A stretch of DNA of 38,004 nucleotides. Origin: an uncultured Flavobacteriales bacterium. Its GTDB lineage: Bacteria > Bacteroidota > Bacteroidia > Flavobacteriales_G > Salibacteraceae. The stretch is from NCBI GenBank assembly GCA_905181855.1, contig CAJIZE010000031.1, positions 1 to 38,004 of the forward strand. Reading direction: 5' to 3'. The notes beneath the pieces are model-generated. The model did not search any database. It was not told the origin of the DNA and saw only the letters and a list, made by a program, of their open reading frames with translations. Positions 15,578 to 23,504 of the stretch are shown in pieces. Positions within the stretch are counted from its first letter, which is position 1. Each line of letters begins with the position of its first letter. Both the position numbers and the translations under genes were made by a program.

Positions 15578-15796
15578 ATGACCGTAATATTGGAATCTCC
15601 TTTAACTTGCCCCAAGTGCAAACATCAAAAAACTAAAACAATGCCAACTGACGCATGCTCGTGGTTTTATGAATGTGAAAATTGCAAGGAATTATTAAAG
15701 CCACTTGAAGGAGACTGCTGTGTGTATTGTTCATACGGATCTGTGCCATGTCCACCGATTCAGGAGAATGGAAGCTGTGGTGAGAGTTGTTGTTAA
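15578..15796 (+). CDS. GDCCVxC domain cysteine-rich protein
   Basis: The 72-residue protein has 14 Cys. CPKCKHQK and CENCKE (zinc-ribbon-like pair) come first, then EGDCCVYCSYGSVPCPPIQ, the defining motif of GDCCVxC proteins, some homologues of which carry selenocysteine. Here all positions are ordinary Cys codons (TGC TGT). Homologues neighbour mercury or other metal transport genes, so thiol-based metal binding is likely, but no activity is established that I know of. It looks intact while the regulator and transporter before it are broken. A terminator follows. Confidence 0.88.
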   Translation: MTVILESPLTCPKCKHQKTKTMPTDACSWFYECENCKELLKPLEGDCCVYCSYGSVPCPPIQENGSCGESCC

Positions 15797-15834
15797 TTCA
15801 CTTTTAACTACATGGGTTTCGAACCATTAAGAAC

Positions 15835-15875
15835 AAAAAAAGCCTTTCAAACGTAGAGTTTGAAAGGCTTTTTTT
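15835..15875. terminator. Strong bidirectional terminator between GDCCVxC gene and tRNA-His
   Basis: Perfect 18-base arms (15835-15852 and 15858-15875; core GCCTTTCAAAC) around GTAGA, with seven A on the left and seven T on the right. It can end the metal-locus transcript on the plus strand and the tRNA-His transcript on the minus strand. Confidence 0.93.
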
Positions 15876-15881
15876 ATATCG

Positions 15882-15956
15882 GGTGGAAGATGGGGCTCGA
15901 ACCCACGACCCTCGGTACCACAAACCGATGCTCTAACCAACTGAGCTACAACCACC
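15882..15956 (-). tRNA. tRNA-His (anticodon GTG)
   Basis: On the minus strand a full cloverleaf folds: G(-1) at 15956 facing C73, D-arm GCTC...GAGC with AGTTGGTTA loop, anticodon stem TCGGT/ACCGA with loop TTGTGGT (anticodon GTG), T-arm GTGGG-TTCGAGC-CCCAT. The extra G(-1) and C73 are the identity elements of tRNA-His. CCA is not encoded. Acceptor positions 5-68 and 6-67 are both T:T in this sequence (5' GTGGTTG against 3' strand CTTCCAC), an unusual double mismatch. Confidence 0.93.
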
Positions 15957-16048
15957 ATTTTAATTGCTAACTTGGTTAACTAACAATCGGCTGCAAAAGT
16001 AATTTTTTTCTAAATACCACATTAAAAATTCTAAACTATTTGGTTGAT

Positions 16049-16056
16049 TACCTTTG
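16049..16056 (+). promoter_or_regulatory. Bacteroidota -7 element (TACCTTTG) for copA
   Basis: TACCTTTG ends 9 bases before the ATG at 16066. It contains the TTG (16054) that would be an alternative start codon, which argues for the ATG at 16066 and for a very short leader. Confidence 0.58.
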
Positions 16057-16065
16057 ACCTCGAAA

Positions 16066-18129
16066 ATGAATAAAACACTGCACATTGAAGGCATGACCTG
16101 CGCCAATTGCGCGCTGAGCGTCACCAAAACCATAGAAAAGAAAGGTGGAAAAAACGTCAATGTTGATTTCATTTCTGGTGAAGCAGATTTTGAAGTCAAT
16201 GATGCTGTTGAAATTGAAGATATTACCGAAGCAGTTAATTCAATTGGTTACCATGTTTCCAACCATGCAGCGGGAAAAAAGAAGGTTAGACAAGGTCATA
16301 ATCTAACCATAAGAAATAGAATGTTGGTTAGCATTACTTGCTCCATTCCACTATTGCTTTCAATGTTTATCAATCTTGATGGTTATATCCAGCTTCTTCT
16401 AACCATACCGATTATGTTGGCAGGAACCTTACAATTTGGAAAAAAATCCATAGGTTCAATTAAATCTGGAGTTGCGAATATGGATGTATTAGTAATGTTA
16501 GGCTCATACGCTTCTTTTATGTTCTCAATTTACAATTTACTTTTCACGTCTAGTAAGGTACTATATTTCGAATCGGCCGGGTTAATTATCACGTTTGTTT
16601 TTATTGGTAAATTCATAGAAAAACGTTCTTTGCTAAAAGCTACAGATAGTATTAACTCTTTCTCTAAACTGCTTCCTAATGAAGCTATAAAAGTCTCATC
16701 ACCTGATGATTTAGAAGGATTAAAAGTAACTGTTGACGAATTAAAAATTGGGGATTTAGTTCTAATTAAGGATGGCTCGAAAATACCAGTTGATGGTAAA
16801 ATTCTTTCTGGTAATGGCTATTTAAACGAAGCCATGTTATCTGGCGAAAGCCAGCCTATTGATAAAAAAACAGGAGATCGTATTTTAGCAGGAACCATAA
16901 ATACCAATGGCAATTTTGTAATGATGGTTTTAAAAACTGGTCAGAACACTTATTTACAAAGCATTATTGATGTTGTTGCTCAAGCAAGAAAAGACAAACC
17001 AGAAATCCAAAAATCAGCAGATAAAATTGCAGCAGTATTTGTGCCTGCGGTTGTAATTATTGCTGTTTTAACCTTTGTATTGTGGTATGTATTTACCGGG
17101 CAAATTGACCAAGCCCTTATAAATGCAACAGCCGTTTTGGTGATTTCTTGCCCTTGCGCCATGGGTCTTGCTACTCCAACAGCCATAACTGTTGCCTTGG
17201 GCAAAGGCGCTAAAAACGGAATATTCATCAAAAGCAGTGCAAGGCTAGAAGCATTGGCTTCTATCAAAAATGTGCTTTTCGATAAAACAGGGACTATTAC
17301 AACCGGTCAACTTAAAATATCAAGCATCAACCAAAAATCGAGTTTAACCAAACAAGAGCTTATCAACATTGCTTATGGCTTGGAGCTAATATCTTCACAT
17401 CCAATTGCAAAGTCCATTAAAATGCATTTAAAACAACGTAAAAAATTAATGCAGTTTATAAATCATCAAGAAATTAAAGGCAAAGGAGTTACAGCTAACG
17501 ATTTTCAGGGCAATAAATATCAAATAGGGAATTTCACATCAAACAATCTTGCAGGTATTTCTATCTACAAAAATGACGAATTGGTTGGTGAAATAGTTCT
17601 TGAAGATGAAGTTAGAGCTGATGCTGAAACGACAATTTCATATTTAAAAAGCATTGGGCTGCATAGCGCAATGATAAGTGGCGACAAGAAAAAAATCTGC
17701 TCTGAAATTAATGCACAATTAAAGTTAAATGAAGTTTTCTTTGAGTTGCTTCCTGAACAAAAACTAAGTGTTGTTAAAAAATTCAACAGCCACTCCCCTA
17801 CTTTATTTATAGGTGATGGAATCAACGATGCTCCTTCTTTAAGTATAGCTACAGTAGGTGTTTCTTTGGCTAAAGCTACCGAAGTTGCTATTTCATCGTC
17901 TGATATTATTATTGCCGAATCAACTTTTTTCAAAAGCTTGAAACAATTGTTTTCATTATCTAAAAACACTTTAAAAATTATTAAGCAAAACTTATTTTGG
18001 GCCTTTTTCTATAATGCTTTGGCTATTCCAATTGCAGCATTTGGTTTTTTAAATCCTATGATTGCAGCTGGTGCAATGAGTTTATCCAGTTTATTTGTAG
18101 TAAGTAATTCTTTAAGAGTAAAAATTTGA
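16066..18129 (+). CDS. copA: Copper-translocating P-type ATPase (P1B-1)
   Basis: From ATG 16066 the pump is 687 aa. A single N-terminal HMA domain has GMTCANCA (Cys12, Cys15). The membrane metal site is SCPCAMGLATPTA (CPC at 362-364). The catalytic aspartate is in DKTGTITTG (Asp406), the nucleotide domain has SSHPIAKS, and the hinge is GDGINDAPS (583-591). The C-terminal helices carry FYNALAIPIAA and MSLSSLFVVSNSLR, the YN and MxxSS signatures of Cu(I) exporters. It exports cytoplasmic Cu(I) (or Ag(I)). The TTG start at 16054 was rejected because it lies in the promoter box. The stop overlaps the next gene by 4 bases. It is slightly short because it has one metal-binding domain. Confidence 0.96.
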   Translation: MNKTLHIEGMTCANCALSVTKTIEKKGGKNVNVDFISGEADFEVNDAVEIEDITEAVNSIGYHVSNHAAGKKKVRQGHNLTIRNRMLVSITCSIPLLLSMFINLDGYIQLLLTIPIMLAGTLQFGKKSIGSIKSGVANMDVLVMLGSYASFMFSIYNLLFTSSKVLYFESAGLIITFVFIGKFIEKRSLLKATDSINSFSKLLPNEAIKVSSPDDLEGLKVTVDELKIGDLVLIKDGSKIPVDGKILSGNGYLNEAMLSGESQPIDKKTGDRILAGTINTNGNFVMMVLKTGQNTYLQSIIDVVAQARKDKPEIQKSADKIAAVFVPAVVIIAVLTFVLWYVFTGQIDQALINATAVLVISCPCAMGLATPTAITVALGKGAKNGIFIKSSARLEALASIKNVLFDKTGTITTGQLKISSINQKSSLTKQELINIAYGLELISSHPIAKSIKMHLKQRKKLMQFINHQEIKGKGVTANDFQGNKYQIGNFTSNNLAGISIYKNDELVGEIVLEDEVRADAETTISYLKSIGLHSAMISGDKKKICSEINAQLKLNEVFFELLPEQKLSVVKKFNSHSPTLFIGDGINDAPSLSIATVGVSLAKATEVAISSSDIIIAESTFFKSLKQLFSLSKNTLKIIKQNLFWAFFYNALAIPIAAFGFLNPMIAAGAMSLSSLFVVSNSLRVKI

Positions 18130-19136
18130 AAAAAGTAGCGGTTTTAATTAATTCGGGTATAGGTAACGCCTTGCTACAAGTTCCACTGATTAAGCATTTA
18201 ATAAATGAAGGAAATCAGGTAGATGGAATATTTACTTCTTTAGCACCTTATCAAAACTTGTTTGACTCATTAAATGTTTTTTCCTCAACCAAAACAATCG
18301 GTCTTTTAGAATTAGCTTCTTCGAGTATTTCTATCTCTAAAAAATATGATGCTGCATACTTGGATTTCTTTGCCTCAACCAACAAGCTAATCCTTTACGG
18401 ACTCAACATCGCTAAGAAAGTTAATATCAGGAAACAGCCGAATAAACTACCAAAATCAGATAGAATAATTTATCACCCAATTGTTGAAGGGTTGCATGAG
18501 ATATCGCAAAACATGCGGTTCATAGATTCGCATTTCTACGACAACCAGATTGACGAAAGCCTTGTAACGTTAGGTTCGGTTTCAACAAAAGATAAAACCA
18601 TTACCATTCAACTCAGTTCAGCCAACAATGCTGTTACTTATAAAAATTGGCCCATTAATAAATGGATTGAACTAATTCAAGTTATCCAAGAGGAGTATCC
18701 TGCTTTATCAATTGTATTACTTGGTGATAAAAATGAAATTGATGCCGCTAAAGAAGTAGAAAAAAGAAGGTTTAAAAATTTACAAAATTTGGTTGGCAAA
18801 ACAGATCTAACCCAAGTTAGCGGTATTCTCAGTAGATCCAAAATCTTTGTTGGTGGCGATAGCGGTTTAATGCATTTAGCTGCATTTTTTAATACACCAA
18901 CTTTTACTATTTGGGGTGCTTCTGATTACAGGCTTTATGGCTACGCCCATTTAATTTCTGAAAAACATAAAATGGTGAGCAATAAGATAGATTGTTGGCC
19001 TTGTAATAGATACTATAGCCCCAATAAATCGCGTTATACTAAACCAACCGATTGTATTGACAACGCTTGCATTAGAGAAATAACAACTCAAGAAGTTTCA
19101 GATAAATTAATTCCTTTTATTAAAAGCGCTTGCTAA
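18126..19136 (+). CDS. Glycosyltransferase family 9 protein (heptosyltransferase-like)
   Basis: The 336-aa protein has the GT-B fold of LPS heptosyltransferases. The N-terminus MKKVAVLINSGIGNALLQVP carries the (I/G)G(D/N) acceptor loop; the C-terminal donor motif is GGDSGLMHLAAFFNTPTFTI followed by WGASD. A Cys-containing end (DCWPCNRYY ... CIDNACI) resembles other GT9 proteins. The start is TTG at 18126, overlapping the copA stop (TTGA), which implies coupling. It is followed by a Wzx-like flippase with a 7-base overlap, so glycan synthesis genes share an operon with a copper pump, possibly by accident of order. The sugar transferred cannot be told. Confidence 0.88.
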   Translation: MKKVAVLINSGIGNALLQVPLIKHLINEGNQVDGIFTSLAPYQNLFDSLNVFSSTKTIGLLELASSSISISKKYDAAYLDFFASTNKLILYGLNIAKKVNIRKQPNKLPKSDRIIYHPIVEGLHEISQNMRFIDSHFYDNQIDESLVTLGSVSTKDKTITIQLSSANNAVTYKNWPINKWIELIQVIQEEYPALSIVLLGDKNEIDAAKEVEKRRFKNLQNLVGKTDLTQVSGILSRSKIFVGGDSGLMHLAAFFNTPTFTIWGASDYRLYGYAHLISEKHKMVSNKIDCWPCNRYYSPNKSRYTKPTDCIDNACIREITTQEVSDKLIPFIKSAC

Positions 19137-20383
19137 ATAAAATCATACATACATTAGGATCAAAACTAATTGGTCATATAATAAGTTTTGTGCTGATTGT
19201 ACTAACTACCAACCTATTTGGTGATGAAGGTAAAGGGCTAGTTAGCCTTTTTGTTTTTAATGTTAGCCTTGTTGTAATGATAACAGGATTTATTGGTGGC
19301 CCAACGTTAGTCTATCTTATACCACGATACAACAACAAACACCTGATTAGCCTTTCGTATTTATGGGCAATTGTTGGCACATTGCTAGGCGGATTTGTTC
19401 TTTATAGCCTAGATCTTATAAATTATTCTTGGCTTATATTGCTGCTTATATCTGCCGTTTTACAAGCTTTCGCTTCTGCCAATATGATGGTATTAATTGG
19501 AAAAGAAAAAATAAAAACACACAATATAATTACAATTTCACAAATAGTTTTGCTACTGATAGCCCTGCTTGTTTTTTACTTTTTAGTTGGCCTTAAAGAC
19601 CCTATAAGTTACATTTATGCCTACCTAACAGCTTCAGCTGGTCACTTATTATTAAGTGCATATTTTACAGTTGTTGCTATTTCCAAAAATAATCCTACTG
19701 CTTCAGTTAACCTTAAAGAAACTTTCACGCTAGGTTTTTACAATCAGTTAGGCAACGTAATACAACTCTTAAATTATCGCTTCAGTTATTACATTATAAA
19801 AAACCAGGCGAATTTAGGAACAGCTGCTGTTGGAGTATATAGTACCGGAATACAAATTGGGGAAGCCTTATGGGTTATTAGCAGGAGCATTAGTTTAGTT
19901 CAGTACTCTTTTATTTCAAATTCAGACAACCAAGAGAAATCAAAGCAATTGACCATAGATTTAATAAAATTAAATTTCGTTGCTGTATTGGTTGGTATAA
20001 TCCCTTTCATTTTAATACCTGAATCAATGTACATTATGATTTTTGGTGCTGATTTTGGCGAAGTAAAAACAGTCTTAATTTATCTTTCGGTAGGTATTGT
20101 TTCAAATGCCGTAAGCTCAGGGTTCAGCCATTACTTTGCAGGTATTGGCAAGCCACAAATTAACACTATTGGTTCAAGTATTGGTCTAGTATTTACTGTG
20201 CTATTGTGTGTCACATTAATTCCAGTTTACGGAATTATTGGAGCCTGCATTGCAAGTTCAATAGCCTATACTGCTGCGTGCTTGTTTCAATTTGGATACT
20301 TCCTGAAAACTGAATCAGTAAGTTTAGCTCAATTTAAATTCACTAAAAGTGATTTTATTCGGATTACTAACCCAAAGAAGTGA
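19130..20383 (+). CDS. Polysaccharide/lipid-linked oligosaccharide flippase, Wzx/MOP family
   Basis: A 417-residue protein of about twelve hydrophobic segments of the MOP superfamily (Polysacc_synt type). The start LNKIIHTLGSKLIGHIISFV with the FGDEGKGLVSLF loop after helix 1 is typical of O-antigen flippases. A family-like C-terminal part is YFAGIGKPQINTIGSSIGLV. TTG at 19130 is the only start that keeps the N-terminal helix; it overlaps the GT9 stop by 7 bases. Family function is moving lipid-linked glycans across the inner membrane. No polymerase or ligase is next to it. The 3' end overlaps bshB1 (convergent) by 17 bases. Confidence 0.86.
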   Translation: MLNKIIHTLGSKLIGHIISFVLIVLTTNLFGDEGKGLVSLFVFNVSLVVMITGFIGGPTLVYLIPRYNNKHLISLSYLWAIVGTLLGGFVLYSLDLINYSWLILLLISAVLQAFASANMMVLIGKEKIKTHNIITISQIVLLLIALLVFYFLVGLKDPISYIYAYLTASAGHLLLSAYFTVVAISKNNPTASVNLKETFTLGFYNQLGNVIQLLNYRFSYYIIKNQANLGTAAVGVYSTGIQIGEALWVISRSISLVQYSFISNSDNQEKSKQLTIDLIKLNFVAVLVGIIPFILIPESMYIMIFGADFGEVKTVLIYLSVGIVSNAVSSGFSHYFAGIGKPQINTIGSSIGLVFTVLLCVTLIPVYGIIGACIASSIAYTAACLFQFGYFLKTESVSLAQFKFTKSDFIRITNPKK

Positions 20384-21083
20384 TGCCGTTTACACCGATA
20401 ACCCTTTTAACCTGAAACCCTTCAGCATAAGTAGCTCCGATTGGACGACCAAATTCACGTGCCCTTGATGCAATAAAGTCCATAAATTCTTTGGATGAAA
20501 TTGGTGTATTGTTTTGATTTGATTTAGGGTCGTAGAATTGTGACGAAAACGCCATTATTGATTCTATTTTTCTATCCCAAAACTTGGTGACATCTACAAC
20601 GAAATCAGGCTTTAAATAATGATCTTGAATATAATGATACAGTACTTTTGGCCTCCAAGCGTTTTGCTTAACTCCTTCACAATCAGTTTCAATATTTTTC
20701 AATCCACTTAAAAAGCAAGCATCTGCTACTAAGGCAGCACCTCTTCCATGATCTATATGTCTATCTGAAATAGCATTTGCTAAAACAACATCCGGTTGAT
20801 AATACCTCAATTGCTTTATAATTTTAAGTTGATGATCCTTATCGTTTAAAAAAAACCCATCCGCCATATTAAGGTTGATCCGTTCAGATAAACCTAATAT
20901 TTTTGCTGATGCTGATGCTTCCTTAATTCTTAACTCAGCTGACCCTCTTGTTCCTAGTTCGCCCCTTGTAAGATCAACCACACCAACTTTTTTACCTTGT
21001 TCAATACTTTGCATTAAGGTACCAGAACAACTTAACTCTACATCATCGGGGTGAGCACCAAAGGCTAAAACATCTAATTTCAT
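20367..21083 (-). CDS. bshB1: Bacillithiol biosynthesis deacetylase BshB1
   Basis: This 238-aa LmbE/PIG-L-type zinc deacetylase removes the acetyl group from GlcNAc-malate in the second step of bacillithiol synthesis. MKLDVLAFGAHPDDVELSCS (zinc ligands in AHPDD: His11, Asp14) and SDRHIDHGRGAALVADACF (third His ligand) are the key motifs; LTRGELGTRGS and FYDPKS also match BshB1. Full length, with the usual C-terminus containing GRPIGATYAEGF. No bshA or bshC is in the window, which is normal in this phylum. Bacillithiol binds copper and other metals, giving a loose link with the nearby copA. Confidence 0.95.
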   Translation of the reverse strand: MKLDVLAFGAHPDDVELSCSGTLMQSIEQGKKVGVVDLTRGELGTRGSAELRIKEASASAKILGLSERINLNMADGFFLNDKDHQLKIIKQLRYYQPDVVLANAISDRHIDHGRGAALVADACFLSGLKNIETDCEGVKQNAWRPKVLYHYIQDHYLKPDFVVDVTKFWDRKIESIMAFSSQFYDPKSNQNNTPISSKEFMDFIASRAREFGRPIGATYAEGFQVKRVIGVNGITSLG

Positions 21084-21106
21084 AACAGCGTAATTAATAG
21101 GTCAAA

Positions 21107-23362
21107 CTATGTTTTTTTTGGTTTGTAAAACCAAAGCAAAAGTACTGGAAGTAAAAACAAGTCGCCAATTAAAGCAAAAAGCAATGTCGTACTAACCAAA
21201 ACACCAACATAAAAGGTGCTTCCAAAACTGGAAAAAGCCAATGAAAAAAAGCCTGCATAAAGGATTAAACTGGTTACCATTATAGCTTTACCTGTTGACA
21301 AAAAAGTTCTTTTTATAGCATACAGTAATGACTTACCCTTGCCCAATTCAATTCGCAGTTTACTCATAAAATGAATGGTATCATCCACTGCAATACCAAA
21401 AGCAATCGTGAATATTAACGCAGTTGATATTTTTAAGTCTATACCGGTAAAGCCCATCAATCCGCCAACCATTATAAGTGGAATCACATTAGGAAAGAAG
21501 GATAAAACCAACATCCTGATTGATTTAAATAGAATCCCCATCAATACTCCTATTACCAAAAACGCTATTATCAATCCACTGACCATATCATAAGCGAGGT
21601 ATTCGTTGTTTTTATCAATAAGCAAGGCTGTTCCGGTAAGCTTAGTGTTAATTGAAGAGCCAATTTGGTTAGTAATAAATTTATCAAATTTTGTGTTTTT
21701 CTTTGCAATTGCTATGGCTCCAACATCGGCAATTTTACCGCTGAATCTACATTCCCATTTGTTAGATGAATAATAAGCCGTTCCTTTTTCTGATTTCCCA
21801 ATTCTGTTTATGAAAGGCTTTAACTTATCGTATTCACTTATAGTCGCCGGTAGTGAATAATATTCAATTTTACCACCATTAAATGCTTGGTTTGCTGATT
21901 TAACAAAACTTAAAGGTGATATTAAAAAGCCAACTTGATACTGATCGTGTAAATAGGAATCAATTTTATCCAGCTTTTTGAGGTTAGCATAACTTAAAAT
22001 TTCTTTATTGGTATCGGCTAAAGAAACATTCATTTCAAAAGGCCTTACTCCAGCAAAATTATCTTCAAAGAACTTAAAACTCTTATACATTGAATCAGAC
22101 TCAGATAAATCTTCTAAAAGGTAGTTATTAACTTCTATTTTAGAAACACCAATTAATGAAATTACAATTATGATTCCTGAAACAATCATGATCGATTTTT
22201 GATTTCTGAGCACTTTAATGAACCACGCTTGTAGTAATCTGTTCCAGAAAATAGTTTGTGGCTTTTTGTTAGTTTGCTTTGTGTTTTTTGTCAGTACTAA
22301 AATTGCAGGCAAAATGCTAAATGCCAAAACGAATGCAATAAATACTCCAATCGATGTATAAACACCAAATTCTTTTAAAGGAGTTATCCTAACTGTAAGT
22401 AGCGTTAAAAAGCCAACAGCAGTGGTGAAACTTGTTAAAAATGTGGCTATTCCAATTTCTTTAAATGTGATTTTTATCGCATCAAGTTTTGGTGTTCTAA
22501 TTCTTCTTTCTTCTAAATATTTCGAAATAATATGCACAACATCTGAAATTCCTACCACAAATAAAATAGTAGGCAAAATTGCTGTCATCAAATCAATAGG
22601 TTTATTGGTTAAGCTCATGAATGCAAGCAACATTATTCCTGTTAGCACTACAATTAATAACGGTACCCAAACACCCCATATAGATCTAAAAAACAACCAA
22701 AGCACTACTACCAAAATAAGTAATGAAACTAAAATAAAAACAGCCAATTCCGATTGTAATTTCTCTATGTAATAAAGCTGACCTGTCATTCGACCAGCAT
22801 AATGCACCTCCTTAAAATCAAATCTTTTAATGACTCTTTTTAGGCCATTAGCCAAAACATCCGATTCTTTCTTATTCATTTCAGATTCGGAATTAATAAC
22901 AATTGAAAGGCCTTTTCCATTGGTTGAAAAAAGACTTCCAACAAGTTGCTCCGATTTGAATATTCTGACACTATCAGTTTTATAAAGATCTGGTCTTTGA
23001 TAATGCAAATACTTTACACCAATAGGACCAATTGGGCCTTTTACATAGAACTTTGCATTGGTTGGCGACAAAACCTCTGTGACATATTGAAGTTCCTTCA
23101 ATGAGTCTGTAAAATCGCTGGCTTTTTGGAGGAATGCTTTATCAAAAACTGATTTATGATCTGATAACGCAACCAAAATAAAATCAGTATCGTGTGAGTA
23201 CTTTTCACGGTAATCATAAAAAAACTCAAGGTCTTTGTCGTTCTCAGGAAAAAACGCCTCGAAATCGTAAATAAACTTTAGGTTAGGAAGCTGGTATAAA
23301 GCAAAACCTGACAAGATGAGTACAAGTAATAATACTAATTTAGCTAGTGCTTTTGGTTTCAA
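21107..23362 (-). CDS. RND superfamily exporter (MMPL/HpnN-like)
   Basis: A protein of about 751 aa with two repeats of one N-terminal helix, a periplasmic domain and five to six clustered helices (12 in all). Each repeat has the SSD-type helix with acidic residues: VVGISDVVHIISKYLEERR in the first and FGIAVDDTIHFMSKLRIELG in the second. FEAFFPENDKDLEFFYDYRE early in the protein is typical of this subgroup. Members export lipids or hydrophobic compounds; the substrate here is unknown. The longest ORF begins with TTG at 23371, but that codon lies in a TAGTTTTG promoter box, so TTG at 23362 (MKPKALAKLV) is the more likely start. Confidence 0.87.
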   Translation of the reverse strand: MKPKALAKLVLLLVLILSGFALYQLPNLKFIYDFEAFFPENDKDLEFFYDYREKYSHDTDFILVALSDHKSVFDKAFLQKASDFTDSLKELQYVTEVLSPTNAKFYVKGPIGPIGVKYLHYQRPDLYKTDSVRIFKSEQLVGSLFSTNGKGLSIVINSESEMNKKESDVLANGLKRVIKRFDFKEVHYAGRMTGQLYYIEKLQSELAVFILVSLLILVVVLWLFFRSIWGVWVPLLIVVLTGIMLLAFMSLTNKPIDLMTAILPTILFVVGISDVVHIISKYLEERRIRTPKLDAIKITFKEIGIATFLTSFTTAVGFLTLLTVRITPLKEFGVYTSIGVFIAFVLAFSILPAILVLTKNTKQTNKKPQTIFWNRLLQAWFIKVLRNQKSIMIVSGIIIVISLIGVSKIEVNNYLLEDLSESDSMYKSFKFFEDNFAGVRPFEMNVSLADTNKEILSYANLKKLDKIDSYLHDQYQVGFLISPLSFVKSANQAFNGGKIEYYSLPATISEYDKLKPFINRIGKSEKGTAYYSSNKWECRFSGKIADVGAIAIAKKNTKFDKFITNQIGSSINTKLTGTALLIDKNNEYLAYDMVSGLIIAFLVIGVLMGILFKSIRMLVLSFFPNVIPLIMVGGLMGFTGIDLKISTALIFTIAFGIAVDDTIHFMSKLRIELGKGKSLLYAIKRTFLSTGKAIMVTSLILYAGFFSLAFSSFGSTFYVGVLVSTTLLFALIGDLFLLPVLLLWFYKPKKT

Positions 23363-23368
23363 GGTGCG

Positions 23369-23376
23369 CAAAACTA
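23369..23376 (-). promoter_or_regulatory. Bacteroidota -7 element (TAGTTTTG) for the RND gene
   Basis: On the minus strand TAGTTTTG ends 6 bases before TTG 23362. The same arrangement (box, about six bases, start) is seen before other genes here, suggesting a leaderless mRNA. Confidence 0.5.
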
Positions 23377-23454
23377 TGGTTTAAACCGATTGATGATTTG
23401 ATTACTTTTTAATAGTTTTAAAACTATTAATTCTAATACATTATAAAAATAAAA

Positions 23455-23485
23455 AAGCCCTAGCTCCAAAAAGGAACTAGGGCTT
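23455..23485 (-). terminator. Terminator of dnaK
   Basis: On the minus strand a stem AAGCCCTAG / CTAGGGCTT (9 pairs, one mismatch, 3 more pairs, loop of 5) is followed by TTTTTT. It lies 20 bases after the dnaK stop. Confidence 0.85.
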
Positions 23486-23504
23486 AAATGATTTAATTAA
23501 GGAC

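Noticed and set aside
15578-15796. Selenocysteine form of the GDCCVxC protein
   Set aside because: The two Cys of the motif are TGC and TGT; no in-frame TGA is present and the frame ends at TAA.
17565-17969. 134-codon minus-strand ORF inside copA
   Set aside because: It lies antisense to a well-conserved pump, has no family resemblance and is explained by codon bias of the real frame.
22422-22772. 116-codon plus-strand ORF inside the RND exporter gene
   Set aside because: It is antisense to the membrane helices of a conserved gene, which often creates long hydrophobic shadow frames.
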